A stretch of 64,000 nucleotides of DNA. Origin: a virus. Below the pieces are notes generated by a model. The model did no database searches. It saw only the letters and a program-made list of their open reading frames with translations, and was not told the origin of the DNA. Position numbers and translations under genes: made by a program. Every line of letters begins with the position of its first letter. The stretch's first letter is position 1. The stretch is taken from positions 1 through 64,000 of the IMG/VR virus record IMGVR_UViG_3300042885_000725. One strand, 5' to 3'. Shown here piece by piece: positions 1 through 5,747 of the stretch.

Positions 1-170
1 CAAACTGGCTTAACATCTTTTAATACTAAGTATGAATAATCCCTTACACTTTTACTAACTGTTGCTGGGTTTACTTTCAAATTCTTAGCAATTTCTATTA
101 TTGTCCAATTTACTTTGATTAATTCAGCCACCTTGCGGTGCCAGTCTAAACTAAATTTAGTTTTTCCCAT
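1..170 (-). CDS. Helix-turn-helix protein, C-terminus cut by window edge
   Basis: Reading leftward from an ATG at 168-170, an open frame runs off the left edge, giving about 56 residues. It begins MGKTKFSLDWHRKVAEL and contains a helix-turn-helix pattern (IIEIAKNLKVNPATVSKSV, about residues 24-42) of the homeodomain-like or resolvase/terminase-small-subunit kind. It is therefore probably a DNA-binding protein, a regulator or a small terminase-like protein. It overlaps the end of the upstream leftward gene by 14 bases, which suggests an operon. The missing C-terminus prevents a finer call. Confidence 0.6.
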   Translation of the reverse strand, partial: MGKTKFSLDWHRKVAELIKVNWTIIEIAKNLKVNPATVSKSVRDYSYLVLKDVKPV

Positions 171-375
171 AATAATCACCTGTATCAAATTCATATGACT
201 CATCATATTCTAAGTCATTAGTTTCAATATAGTGAATTATCTCACCTTTATACATATAGTCACAGACTTTATTCTCTTCTTTAAACCAAAGAGTGTAAAG
301 TTTATGTCCTTCATGCTCACCAGCTGGTGTCACTGTTCCATTTAGTAACCACCATACAAATACTATCTTGCTCAT
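157..375 (-). CDS. Small acidic protein of unknown function
   Basis: This 72-residue leftward ORF starts MSKIVFVWWLLNG and ends in a tyrosine- and aspartate-rich tail. I recognise no domain. The N-terminal hydrophobic stretch is short and interrupted by charged residues, so it does not look like a clear membrane segment. Its stop overlaps the start of the helix-turn-helix gene by 14 bases, which supports coupled translation and therefore a real gene. The ATG has an A/T-rich leader without a Shine-Dalgarno site, as elsewhere in the window. Confidence 0.55.
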   Translation of the reverse strand: MSKIVFVWWLLNGTVTPAGEHEGHKLYTLWFKEENKVCDYMYKGEIIHYIETNDLEYDESYEFDTGDYYGKN

Positions 376-393
376 ATTATTTAGTTTTAAAAG

Positions 394-642
394 TTATAAT
401 CCTTGATGATAGTTCATTTCATCTGCCCATTCTTTATCCATCATCATATCAACATGATCTTGTGCTATGTCTCCATTTAACTGTATGTGATGTTTCTTTC
501 TTGATGCTTCTTGAGCTATTAAAGCTCTCTTAGCTTCTACATTTCTCAATATCATCTTGAGAACATTTCTCAAGTGAGTGATATCCATATCATCTACATC
601 TATTTGTTTACCATTCTGCATGGTCCAGTAATATTTTTTCAT
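394..642 (-). CDS. Small phage protein of unknown function
   Basis: I chose the ATG at 640-642 (MKKYYWTMQNGKQIDVDDM, 82 residues) over an upstream ATG at 690. The extra 16 residues of the longer form look like translated leader (AT-rich, INLKNII). The N-terminus has the look of small phage proteins that begin with a W-x-x-x-[ND]-G-[KT]-x-I-x-V/L pattern followed by M-[DE]-x-x-H-[LI], which I recall only as hypothetical proteins. It belongs to the leftward operon with the two downstream small genes. No function is proposed. Confidence 0.6.
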   Translation of the reverse strand: MKKYYWTMQNGKQIDVDDMDITHLRNVLKMILRNVEAKRALIAQEASRKKHHIQLNGDIAQDHVDMMMDKEWADEMNYHQGL

Positions 643-695
643 AATTATATTTTTAAGATTAATAAAATGAGTGAGCTTTATATTGCTCACTCATA

Positions 696-1457
696 TCAGA
701 AAGGTAAATCATCATACTTTTCAGTTAATTCTTTGTCCCATTGTCTTCCTGCATATGAGGAAATTTGATGATTCGGGAACACAGATTGTGATGCTTCTAT
801 GGCAATATCATTGTCATAGACACCGTAGTCTCCTGACTTTGCATAAAGAATAACATTCTTATTCAGAATCTTAATCCATCCACCATTGATAGTATCCCAA
901 TTATATTCACGGTAAACATCACTGATAGCACTGTGGAAGTTATCTACAAATCCATAAGGGTCAAAACAGAATCTATAAGATTTATCTTCCCTGTTCTGTT
1001 GTATGATAAACTTGATACCTTTGGTGATTTCTAAATCACTAAAGTCTAGTTTCTGTTTATATACTTCAGATGCAGTCTTTCTGATCTTGTCTTTATACTT
1101 AGCAAGCTCATCTGATTTCTGATAATACCAGTTTTCATACTGTATATTATCAGCTTCATCAACTTCTTCTTTATCATCTTCATCAACAACTATTGGTTGA
1201 GCAGATAAAGCTTTGACAGCTTCAATGATGGCATTAGTCATCTTTGCTTGATGCTGAAACATTGATGGATTAACAATTGATAGGAATCTATCTGACTCAG
1301 CTGCTGTAAGCTCATGGTTATTACTACCACCAGCAAAGCATTTAAAGTCACTACATGGTACTTGCATTTCATAACGCTTAGTAACCACATTTATGTATGT
1401 ATCATTGTAAGATTTTACAGTATACACACCATTTCTAGAATTTAAGTGGATTTTCAT
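696..1457 (-). CDS. Unknown 253-residue protein of the leftward arm
   Basis: A 253-residue leftward gene with a normal charged composition. The N-terminal 50 residues look beta-rich (MKIHLNSRNGVYTVKSYNDT). A middle acidic stretch (DEDDKEEVDEADN, about residue 93-105) probably links to a second domain of about 140 residues. I do not recognise a family. The gene lies downstream of the minus-strand terminator at 1485-1517, so it has its own promoter (not identified) or is read through. It is separated from the next small gene by about 50 bases and probably heads the operon that runs to the left edge. Confidence 0.7.
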   Translation of the reverse strand: MKIHLNSRNGVYTVKSYNDTYINVVTKRYEMQVPCSDFKCFAGGSNNHELTAAESDRFLSIVNPSMFQHQAKMTNAIIEAVKALSAQPIVVDEDDKEEVDEADNIQYENWYYQKSDELAKYKDKIRKTASEVYKQKLDFSDLEITKGIKFIIQQNREDKSYRFCFDPYGFVDNFHSAISDVYREYNWDTINGGWIKILNKNVILYAKSGDYGVYDNDIAIEASQSVFPNHQISSYAGRQWDKELTEKYDDLPF

Positions 1458-1484
1458 TTGAGATTATTTTTGAGATTAATAAAT

Positions 1485-1517
1485 ACATAAAAAATGAGCA
1501 GTTTTTCTACATGCTCA
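1485..1517 (-). terminator. Candidate intrinsic terminator, leftward
   Basis: On the minus strand TGAGCA (1512-1517) pairs with TGCTCA (1495-1500) around an 11-base loop, and the 3' arm is followed by TTTTTT. It would end a leftward transcript coming from the gene-poor region 1518-2282 before the 696-1457 gene. The stem is only six pairs, so strength is uncertain. Confidence 0.5.
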
Positions 1518-2234
1518 GGTATACGCAGAATATCACTGCCTTTCTATTGTGTACTCTCACAAGGTTGCAACCCTTGCATTAACAGTTACTATTCAGATAC
1601 TATTGCTGTTAATTTACTAATGCCTGCTTGGATGAGAGTATATTCCTTTGCACTCACTTGTAACACATTCAAAGAAACAGATAATGAGTCTGACTTATCC
1701 TTGGTTACTAATAGTCTGTACACAACTATGCTTACCCGTGGGGATATTACAACTGTGAGTACAAAGGTTTCCGGAAGCATTTACTGTCCTAAAGCACATA
1801 ACACTAATAATACTACTAGTAATAGAAGTAATACTGATTAATATATGTATAGACACACTTGATACTTTATATACAGGGAAATGCTTAGTCTTGTGTTAGC
1901 TATATAAATATTCATATACAGCAAGTTAAGTATTTATGTAATCATGTGATAGGGTATAGATATGTGAGGAGTTGAACACCTTTTCTAACTTCATCACACA
2001 TTCTCACACAATTTACAAAAAATTAACTACTTGATTATCAGATACTGAGTCTCATTGTTACACACGGTGGAGACAAGATATATATAACTTGTGAGTGTAA
2101 TTAATCTTCCTACTACACAACTTAAACAGCAGTAAGTAGTAGGTAATACACGCTACTGTGTGGTTTTGTAAAGCTATTAAAGCTGACAAAACATAATTTC
2201 ATTATACAGCCATTACTATTTATTTAGTATAAAG
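1518..2234 (-). ncRNA. Gene-poor, hairpin-rich stretch; possible long leftward non-coding RNA
   Basis: No convincing gene is seen in these 700 bases. The stretch starts (in the leftward sense) just after an ATCAACC element at 2248-2281 and ends at a terminator-like hairpin at 1485-1517, so it may be one transcript. It contains several perfect inverted repeats: GTTTTGT/ACAAAAC at 2163-2169 and 2186-2192, CCTACTAC/GTAGTAGG at 2109-2116 and 2136-2143, and ATTAACAG/CTGTTAAT at 1578-1585 and 1606-1613. Alternatives are a replication origin or small unrecognised ORFs: a 26-residue leftward reading starts near 2202, and a 63-residue one lies at 1589-1780. Confidence 0.35.
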
Positions 2235-2247
2235 CTTGATAACAAGA

Positions 2248-2281
2248 TTTATATTAAATAAATGGTTGATTGGAAGAGGGT
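2248..2281 (-). promoter_or_regulatory. ATCAACC promoter-like element, copy 4
   Basis: The minus strand reads CCCTCTTCCAATCAACC followed by an A/T block (ATTTATTTAATATAAAT). The same arrangement, CCCTCT-(Y)n-ATCAACC plus A/T block, occurs at 2776-2812 and 2966-3000, each time directly after a leftward terminator. Position and repetition suggest a phage promoter, but no start site is known. Confidence 0.5.
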
Positions 2282-2282
2282 A

Positions 2283-2316
2283 AATAAAAAATAATAGTGA
2301 CCTAAGTCACTATTAT
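2283..2316 (-). terminator. Intrinsic terminator of the 2326-2745 gene
   Basis: A perfect 11-base inverted repeat (ATAATAGTGAC at 2291-2301 and GTCACTATTAT at 2306-2316, four-base loop) lies ten bases past the stop codon of the leftward gene and is followed on the minus strand by TTTTTTATTTA. Confidence 0.85.
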
Positions 2317-2325
2317 CTTCTAGTA

Positions 2326-2745
2326 CTACATACTATCTAAGTTGTCTGTACTATCTTCTACTGTTTCTTCAACAGTCTTGAAGGTTTTCTTTGTTACAGA
2401 TGCAGATGCACTACCTGATAACTTGTCTGCAATTCTATCTGCAAACTTATCTGCTAATACTGCACTTGCTTCTGCCACTGCATTTAATCTTGCAATGTCC
2501 TTATTGAATGAACCTGTATCTAATGTAAAGTTTCCATCTTTCTTCTTTACTAAGTTCATTTCATCTTCCATCCCAATGTAATTAGTGATGAACTGTATTT
2601 CTCCATTTGGACCTATTGCAGGATACTGCTTGAAATTTGGTGAGTTTTTGTACTCCTCAATTTCTGCTACTGTTCCTACTACATTGTAAATGTGAAAAAT
2701 GTTTCCTTTTTTGCTTCTTGGTGAAGCCATGTAAATTGCTTTCAT
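2326..2745 (-). CDS. Unknown 139-residue protein with acidic tail, singly transcribed
   Basis: A leftward 139-residue ORF beginning MKAIYMASPRSKKGN. An internal start at Met6 is equally possible. The first 80 residues look like a compact mixed domain (IFHIYNVVGTVAEIEEY, then IGPNGEIQFITNYIG). Next come an alanine-rich helix (about residues 85-112) and an acidic C-terminus (VEETVEDSTDNLDSM). A small domain plus acidic tail is a layout also found in phage single-strand-binding proteins, but I see no aromatic OB signature that would establish this. It is a monocistronic unit: the promoter-like element at 2776-2812 lies just upstream and a strong terminator at 2283-2316 just downstream, which suggests dedicated and probably high expression. 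Confidence 0.75.
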   Translation of the reverse strand: MKAIYMASPRSKKGNIFHIYNVVGTVAEIEEYKNSPNFKQYPAIGPNGEIQFITNYIGMEDEMNLVKKKDGNFTLDTGSFNKDIARLNAVAEASAVLADKFADRIADKLSGSASASVTKKTFKTVEETVEDSTDNLDSM

Positions 2746-2775
2746 GTTGTTTGTTTTTAATTGTTAATAAAATTT

Positions 2776-2812
2776 ATTTTATTATAAATTAAGGGTTGAT
2801 AAAAAGAGGGAA
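2776..2812 (-). promoter_or_regulatory. ATCAACC promoter-like element, copy 3
   Basis: The minus strand reads CCCTCTTTTTATCAACCC and continues into TTAATTTATAATAAAAT. It lies between the terminator at 2821-2842 and the start codon at 2745 and is nearly the same as copy 2. The leader of about 35 bases before the ATG is A-rich (AATTAAAAACAAACAACATG), typical of Bacteroidota starts. Confidence 0.55.
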
Positions 2813-2814
2813 AA

Positions 2815-2842
2815 TAAAAAGAAAAAGTCCTTAGACTTTTTC
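2815..2842 (-). terminator. Intrinsic terminator of a small leftward RNA
   Basis: A perfect nine-base stem (GAAAAAGTC at 2821-2829, GACTTTTTC at 2834-2842, four-base loop) is followed on the minus strand by a T-rich run. No protein gene precedes it, so it ends either a small RNA or a short leader transcript. Confidence 0.75.
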
Positions 2843-2964
2843 CTGTGTGAGTGGCTAACTCCTGTTTTGGTCTCATATCTCAAAGCCTGTAAGAGAACGC
2901 CTGTAGTTGTTTACATATAATAACTGTGTGATAACATCATTTGTTCTGTTCAATCACAACAGTT
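2821..2964 (-). ncRNA. Candidate small RNA of about 145 nt, leftward
   Basis: This stretch lies between a promoter-like element (2966-3000) and a clear terminator (2815-2842) and has no ORF longer than about 23 codons on the minus strand. It opens with a strong hairpin (AACTGT-GTGAT at 2922-2932 pairing with ATCAC-A-ACAGTT at 2953-2964, one bulged base) and ends with the terminator hairpin. A 5' stem-loop, a linker and a 3' terminator is the usual shape of a stable small regulatory RNA. The target and family are unknown. Confidence 0.5.
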
Positions 2965-2965
2965 A

Positions 2966-3000
2966 TTTTAATTAAGTTAAAGGTTGATAAGAGAGAGGGA
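2966..3000 (-). promoter_or_regulatory. ATCAACC promoter-like element, copy 2
   Basis: The minus strand reads CCCTCTCTCTTATCAACC then TTTAACTTAATTAAAAT. It sits between the terminator of the 3025-3264 gene and the small RNA candidate. Of the four copies this and copy 3 are the most alike. Confidence 0.55.
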
Positions 3001-3002
3001 AA

Positions 3003-3040
3003 AAAGAAAAAAAGTTAAGGTAGACTAAACTACCTTAACT
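3003..3040 (-). terminator. Intrinsic terminator overlapping the 3025-3264 stop
   Basis: AGTTAAGGTAG (3013-3023) and CTACCTTAACT (3030-3040) form a perfect 11-base stem with a six-base loop containing the stop codon. The minus strand continues into TTTTTTTCTTTTTT. The last coding bases double as the 5' arm of the terminator. Confidence 0.85.
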
Positions 3041-3264
3041 GTTTTAGGCAAGATGAAAATGGCTTCATAGCCTTTTTCATTCTTGAATAATCTACCTTCA
3101 AAGGTGATTAAGTCTCCAGACTTAACGCCTGGAAGGTATGATGAAAATGTTCTAGGCAAGAACTTGTCATCATTGACAAGTTTTAGTATGAACATTTTAT
3201 CATAAGATTTAGATTTGAACACTTTTACCATAAAAGTTTTCAAAGATGAAGATTTTGATTCCAT
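3025..3264 (-). CDS. Small basic beta-rich protein, possible OB-fold
   Basis: I prefer the ATG at 3262-3264 (MESKSSSLKTFMVKVFKSK, 79 residues) to the one at 3300, because the upstream part coincides with an ATCAACC element and reads like a leader. The protein alternates short strands with charged turns (MFILKLVNDD, GDLITFEGRLFKN, YEAIFILPKTVKVV), and the G-D-x-I-x-F-x-G-R-[LF] pattern recalls the central strands of small OB-fold proteins. A nucleic-acid-binding role is only a guess. It is the first gene of the leftward arm next to the divergent junction and has its own terminator. Confidence 0.65.
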   Translation of the reverse strand: MESKSSSLKTFMVKVFKSKSYDKMFILKLVNDDKFLPRTFSSYLPGVKSGDLITFEGRLFKNEKGYEAIFILPKTVKVV

Positions 3265-3269
3265 AATAA

Positions 3270-3297
3270 ATAATTTTATTATGTTTACAGGGTTGAT
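3270..3297 (-). promoter_or_regulatory. ATCAACC promoter-like element, copy 1
   Basis: The minus strand reads TGATCAACCCTGTAAACATAATAAAATTATTTATTATGG, ending in the start codon at 3264. It shares ATCAACC and the following A/T block with the other three copies but lacks the CCCTCT stretch, so it is the most divergent one. Confidence 0.4.
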
Positions 3298-3331
3298 CAT
3301 TTTTTCACTAGAAAAAATGTTTTAATTAATT

Positions 3332-3348
3332 CACATATGAAATATGTG
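3332..3348. repeat. Perfect 7-bp hairpin in the divergent junction
   Basis: CACATAT (3332-3338) and ATATGTG (3342-3348) form a perfect inverted repeat around GAA. It lies just left of the G-rich element. It may be an operator or part of an origin, but there is no direct evidence for either. Confidence 0.6.
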
Positions 3349-3351
3349 GTT

Positions 3352-3410
3352 GAGCAAGCACCGGGGGTAGGGGCCTGACGCGCGGGGCGGGGGGTTGCTC
3401 TACTAGGGGG
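3352..3410 (+). other. G-rich stem-loop with G-quadruplex potential
   Basis: GAGCAA (3352-3357) and TTGCTC (3395-3400) bracket 37 bases that are almost wholly G and C, in a window that is otherwise about one third GC. Four G-runs of 4-6 bases lie inside (3363-3367, 3370-3373, 3384-3387, 3389-3394) and a fifth follows at 3406-3410, so an intramolecular G-quadruplex is possible on the plus strand. The element sits between divergent gene arms, where origins, packaging sites and master promoters are often found. An assembly or sequencing artefact must also be considered. Confidence 0.6.
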
Positions 3411-3495
3411 TCACAACATCTCACTACATATACAGGCCCCAAATACTCCAAGTATATATTAGTGAATCTCTCACAGCAATATTACCATGGGGTAA

Positions 3496-3511
3496 GTTAC
3501 CACTTGGTAAC
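3496..3511. repeat. Perfect 6-bp inverted repeat near the rightward promoter
   Basis: GTTACC (3496-3501) and GGTAAC (3506-3511) with a four-base spacer end four bases upstream of the candidate -33 box at 3516. The placement would suit an operator. Confidence 0.45.
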
Positions 3512-3515
3512 ATGC

Positions 3516-3546
3516 TTGGTAGATAGACCGGGAAATTATATATTTG
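3516..3546 (+). promoter_or_regulatory. Bacteroidota-type promoter of the sugar-modification genes
   Basis: TTG (3516-3518) and TATATTTG (3539-3546) are separated by 20 bases and match the known Bacteroidota housekeeping sigma pattern (TTG, about 20 bases, TAnnTTTG). The first start codon follows at 3551, so the transcript would be almost leaderless. Confidence 0.6.
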
Positions 3547-3550
3547 TTTT

Positions 3551-4198
3551 ATGAAAGTTGAGATATTTACCCCAGTGTATAATGGTATGTATATACTACC
3601 TATGTTCATTGATCATTATACGGAAAGATTTCCAGGATGTACTATTACTATGTTGATTGACAAAGATACAGAAGACAACAGCTTTTCCTACTGCAGAGAA
3701 AGAGGCTGTAATGTTGTGACAATAAATCTTCCAGAACCAAAGCCATTAAGTATGACAGATCTTAGAAATAATTATTGGAAAGATTCAAATGCTGAATGGA
3801 TAATTTTTGTTGATCAAGATGAGCTAGTTGATATTAGTCTTAATGATTTGGAAGATATAAAAGATTATGATGTTATAAAGTTTAGAGGTTATAACATGGT
3901 TACTACAGATGGTGAAACAGATCCTAGAAAATTTACACATGGTAGATTACATCCTTGGTATTGCAAGTCTTTAATGTTTAGAAAAACAATTGGTGAAATT
4001 AATTATACAGGTGGTGCCCATACTGTTAAACCTGATAAAGAATATAAAGAAAATAGACATAGGTATAACATGTATCATTATCCAAAAAGATTTACAAGTA
4101 AAGAAGCGTTTATAAAAGAATATGAAAGATCTGCACCAAGAGAAATAGCTAGTAAGATTTATGATGATGAAACAAAGAATCTAAAAAAAATAAGATGA
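3551..4198 (+). CDS. Glycosyltransferase family 2-like protein
   Basis: A 215-residue protein with the start of a GT-A fold: a beta strand ending TPVYNG (residues 6-11), an LIDKDTED turn near residue 28-35, and a FVDQDE motif (residues 86-91). The last provides the D-x-D metal and nucleotide-sugar site (D88, D90). The family transfers a sugar from a nucleotide donor to an acceptor in the cytoplasm. The next gene overlaps it by four bases (ATGA), and two more sugar-modifying enzymes follow, so the product probably acts on a cell-surface glycan of the host or on a phage component. The length is short for the family but the catalytic half is complete. Confidence 0.75.
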   Translation: MKVEIFTPVYNGMYILPMFIDHYTERFPGCTITMLIDKDTEDNSFSYCRERGCNVVTINLPEPKPLSMTDLRNNYWKDSNAEWIIFVDQDELVDISLNDLEDIKDYDVIKFRGYNMVTTDGETDPRKFTHGRLHPWYCKSLMFRKTIGEINYTGGAHTVKPDKEYKENRHRYNMYHYPKRFTSKEAFIKEYERSAPREIASKIYDDETKNLKKIR

Positions 4199-4818
4199 AT
4201 CCCCATGATATAACAAAAGAGTTTGAAAAAAAACTAGCCGACTATACAGGAGCTCCTTATGTTGTTGCTGTAGATAACATGAGTAATGCTTTGTTTCTGG
4301 CTTTGTATTATGAAGGTATTAAAGATACAGAGGTTGAAATACCTAGTAAGACTTATCCATCTGTTCCTTGTGAGATAAAACATGCCGGGGGTAAGGTTAA
4401 GTTTTATAATGTGCTGGGGGATAAAATAAAAGGATGTTATCAACTGAGACCGACACGCGTGTGGGATTCTGCTTTACGGTTTACAGCAGATATGTATATT
4501 CCAGGAAGTCATATGTGTGTTTCTTTTACTGGTCCATACAAACATTTAAAACTTGGTAAAGGTGGTGCAATTCTTACTGATAACTATGATGCATATCTCT
4601 GGTTTAAGAAAGCTAGGTTTAGTGGTAGAAATGAATGCTCTTATTTAGAAGATGATTTTACTATGTTAGGATGGAACTTTTATATGATGCCTGAGATAGC
4701 AGCAAAAGGATTACAATTAATGGGTCAGTTTTATAAAGGTGATGGAAGTAAAATAAGTAATGAAGATTTGGAACTAGCTTATCCTGATCTTTCTAAATTT
4801 GATATATATGTTTCTTGA
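4195..4818 (+). CDS. Short DegT/DnrJ/EryC1-type sugar aminotransferase
   Basis: This 207-residue protein resembles the N-terminal, PLP-binding part of the DegT/DnrJ/EryC1/StrS family, which aminates keto-sugars bound to nucleotides. Residues 8-35 match the family opening (FEKKLADYTGAPYVVAVDN followed by S-N-A-L). D91 in VWDSALRF would hold the PLP pyridine nitrogen, and K116 in the block SFTGPYKHLKLGKGG is at the position of the PLP lysine. Family members are usually about 370 residues, so the C-terminal small domain is missing or much reduced. It could be a minimal enzyme or a decayed one, though the frame is intact and it overlaps both neighbours. Confidence 0.7.
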   Translation: MNPHDITKEFEKKLADYTGAPYVVAVDNMSNALFLALYYEGIKDTEVEIPSKTYPSVPCEIKHAGGKVKFYNVLGDKIKGCYQLRPTRVWDSALRFTADMYIPGSHMCVSFTGPYKHLKLGKGGAILTDNYDAYLWFKKARFSGRNECSYLEDDFTMLGWNFYMMPEIAAKGLQLMGQFYKGDGSKISNEDLELAYPDLSKFDIYVS

Positions 4819-5341
4819 TGATCAAGCATTAAGTAAGATAGGGTTTGGTTCCTACGGTAAGAATGTTCTGATATCTGATAAGTGTAGTATTTATAATCCT
4901 GGAAATATACATATTGGTAATGATGTGAGAATAGATGATTTCTGTATATTGAGTGCTGGTGAAAAAGGTATTGAAATTGGTAGTTATGTGCACATTGGTT
5001 GTTATAGTTTACTTGTTGGAAAAGAAAAGATAGTAATGAAAGACTATTCTGGTTTATCATCAAGAGTTTCTATATACTCTTCATCAGATGATTTTACAGG
5101 AGAATACTTATCTAATCCATGTGTGTCAGATGAATTTAGAAATGTAAGATCAAGTCCTGTGATATTAAATGAATTTGTAACAATAGGAACTAACACAAGT
5201 ATATTACCCGGAGTAATTCTAGAAAAAAATAGTTGTGTATATGCACATTCATTAGTGTTAAATAATGTTGAAGCTAATACATGTGTAGCAGGTGTACCAG
5301 CTAAAAAAATAAAAGAAAGAAAATTGTTTTCATTTAAGTGA
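4808..5341 (+). CDS. Hexapeptide-repeat (left-handed beta-helix) acyltransferase
   Basis: I chose the ATG at 4808 (MFLDDQALSKIG, 177 residues); the frame is open slightly further upstream only through a TTG. Imperfect hexapeptide turns ([LIV]-G-x4) run through the protein: NIHIGNDVRIDDFC, GIEIGSYVHIGCYSLL, FVTIGTNTSILPGVIL. The C-terminal block VAGVPAKKIKERK is typical of maltose/galactoside O-acetyltransferase-like enzymes. With the preceding aminotransferase it could N-acylate an amino sugar, as FdtC/QdtC-type enzymes do; O-acetylation is the alternative. It overlaps the aminotransferase by 11 bases, and a terminator follows at 5412. Confidence 0.8.
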   Translation: MFLDDQALSKIGFGSYGKNVLISDKCSIYNPGNIHIGNDVRIDDFCILSAGEKGIEIGSYVHIGCYSLLVGKEKIVMKDYSGLSSRVSIYSSSDDFTGEYLSNPCVSDEFRNVRSSPVILNEFVTIGTNTSILPGVILEKNSCVYAHSLVLNNVEANTCVAGVPAKKIKERKLFSFK

Positions 5342-5358
5342 TATATTAAAAAAGTTAT

Positions 5359-5366
5359 TACATTTG
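5359..5366 (+). promoter_or_regulatory. Possible TAnnTTTG -7 box
   Basis: TACATTTG fits the Bacteroidota -7 consensus, but no TTG lies at the right distance upstream. It could start a very short transcript ending at the terminator at 5412-5442, or one reading into the tRNA. Weak evidence. Confidence 0.25.
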
Positions 5367-5411
5367 CTCTGTCGTTTAGGTGCTGTTTCCGCAAATCCTA
5401 GTATGTTGTGT

Positions 5412-5442
5412 AGCCCTGGTGTAAAATCCCAGGGCTTTTTTA
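5412..5442 (+). terminator. Intrinsic terminator after the sugar-modification genes
   Basis: AGCCCTGG (5412-5419) pairs with CCAGGGCT (5429-5436), followed by a run of T. It separates the acyltransferase gene from the tRNA that begins eight bases later. Confidence 0.85.
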
Positions 5443-5449
5443 CAGAACC

Positions 5450-5523
5450 GCTTTTTTAGCTCAGTTGGTTAGAGCACTAGACTGTTAATCTGGGGGTCCT
5501 AGGTTCGAGCCCTAGAAAAAGCG
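5450..5523 (+). tRNA. tRNA-Asn (anticodon GTT)
   Basis: A complete cloverleaf can be drawn. The acceptor stem is GCTTTTT/AAAAAGC (5450-5456 with 5516-5522). The D arm carries GCTC-AGTTGGTTA-GAGC. The anticodon stem is CTAGA/TCTGG around loop CTGTTAA with anticodon GTT. The T arm is CTAGG-TTCGAGC-CCTAG, and the discriminator base is G. CCA is not encoded. The asparagine tRNA suits a phage whose virion proteins are unusually rich in Asn. It is the only tRNA I find in the window. Confidence 0.93.
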
Positions 5524-5681
5524 CAACTCTCCCCTGTAGATGGGATCTGCAGGCTCAGTGCCAGGTAAGCATACCGTAAGAACTGCTCACTAAATCTGGC
5601 CTTCTCTGCGCAGGAAAGTGAATGTGCACTAAGTCTGGTTGACGAACCCCACTTAGTCAGTCATATAACTGTTTGCAACAC
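5524..5681 (+). ncRNA. Structured non-coding stretch after the tRNA
   Basis: No ORF is visible. The stretch is clearly richer in G and C than its surroundings and is probably co-transcribed with the tRNA up to the terminator at 5683. Within it are a near-perfect direct repeat, CACTAA(A/G)TCTGG (about 5589-5600 and 5628-5639), and small hairpins such as GGTA-AGCA-TACC and GGTT-GACG-AACC. It is probably a small phage RNA or a decayed tRNA array. I could not fold a second tRNA from it. Family unknown. Confidence 0.4.
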
Positions 5682-5726
5682 CCAGGAAAGTTTCTCTGAT
5701 CAAGAATTACTTCCTGGGTTTTTTAT
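5682..5726 (+). terminator. Intrinsic terminator of the tRNA and non-coding RNA unit
   Basis: ACCCAGGAAAG pairs with CTTCCTGGGTT across an 18-20-base loop and is followed by TTTTTTAT. Confidence 0.8.
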
Positions 5727-5739
5727 TTAAAATAATTCA

Positions 5740-5747
5740 TATATTTG
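5740..5747 (+). promoter_or_regulatory. TAnnTTTG promoter box of the 5.8-7.5 kb operon
   Basis: TATATTTG lies 20 bases before the first start codon, directly after a terminator, and the leader GTGGAACCAACAAACTAAGT is the A-rich Bacteroidota type. The -33 region is T-rich rather than an exact TTG. Confidence 0.5.

Noticed and set aside
1589-1780. 63-codon leftward ORF in the gene-poor region
   Set aside because: Right direction, but its Val/Ser/Leu-rich composition is unlike phage genes nearby and it spans hairpin arms. Not strong enough to call.
1494-1841. 115-codon rightward ORF
   Set aside because: Composition (Ser/Thr/Cys-rich without the Lys/Asp/Asn bias of neighbours), no leader or promoter, opposite to the direction of the arm, and overlapping inverted repeats. 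Probably chance.
3424-3609. 61-codon leftward ORF
   Set aside because: Covers the rightward promoter and the start of the glycosyltransferase gene; a shadow.
5530-5640. Possible second tRNA after tRNA-Asn
   Set aside because: GCTCAGTGCCAGGTAAGC resembles a D arm, but no matching acceptor, anticodon and T arms could be drawn.
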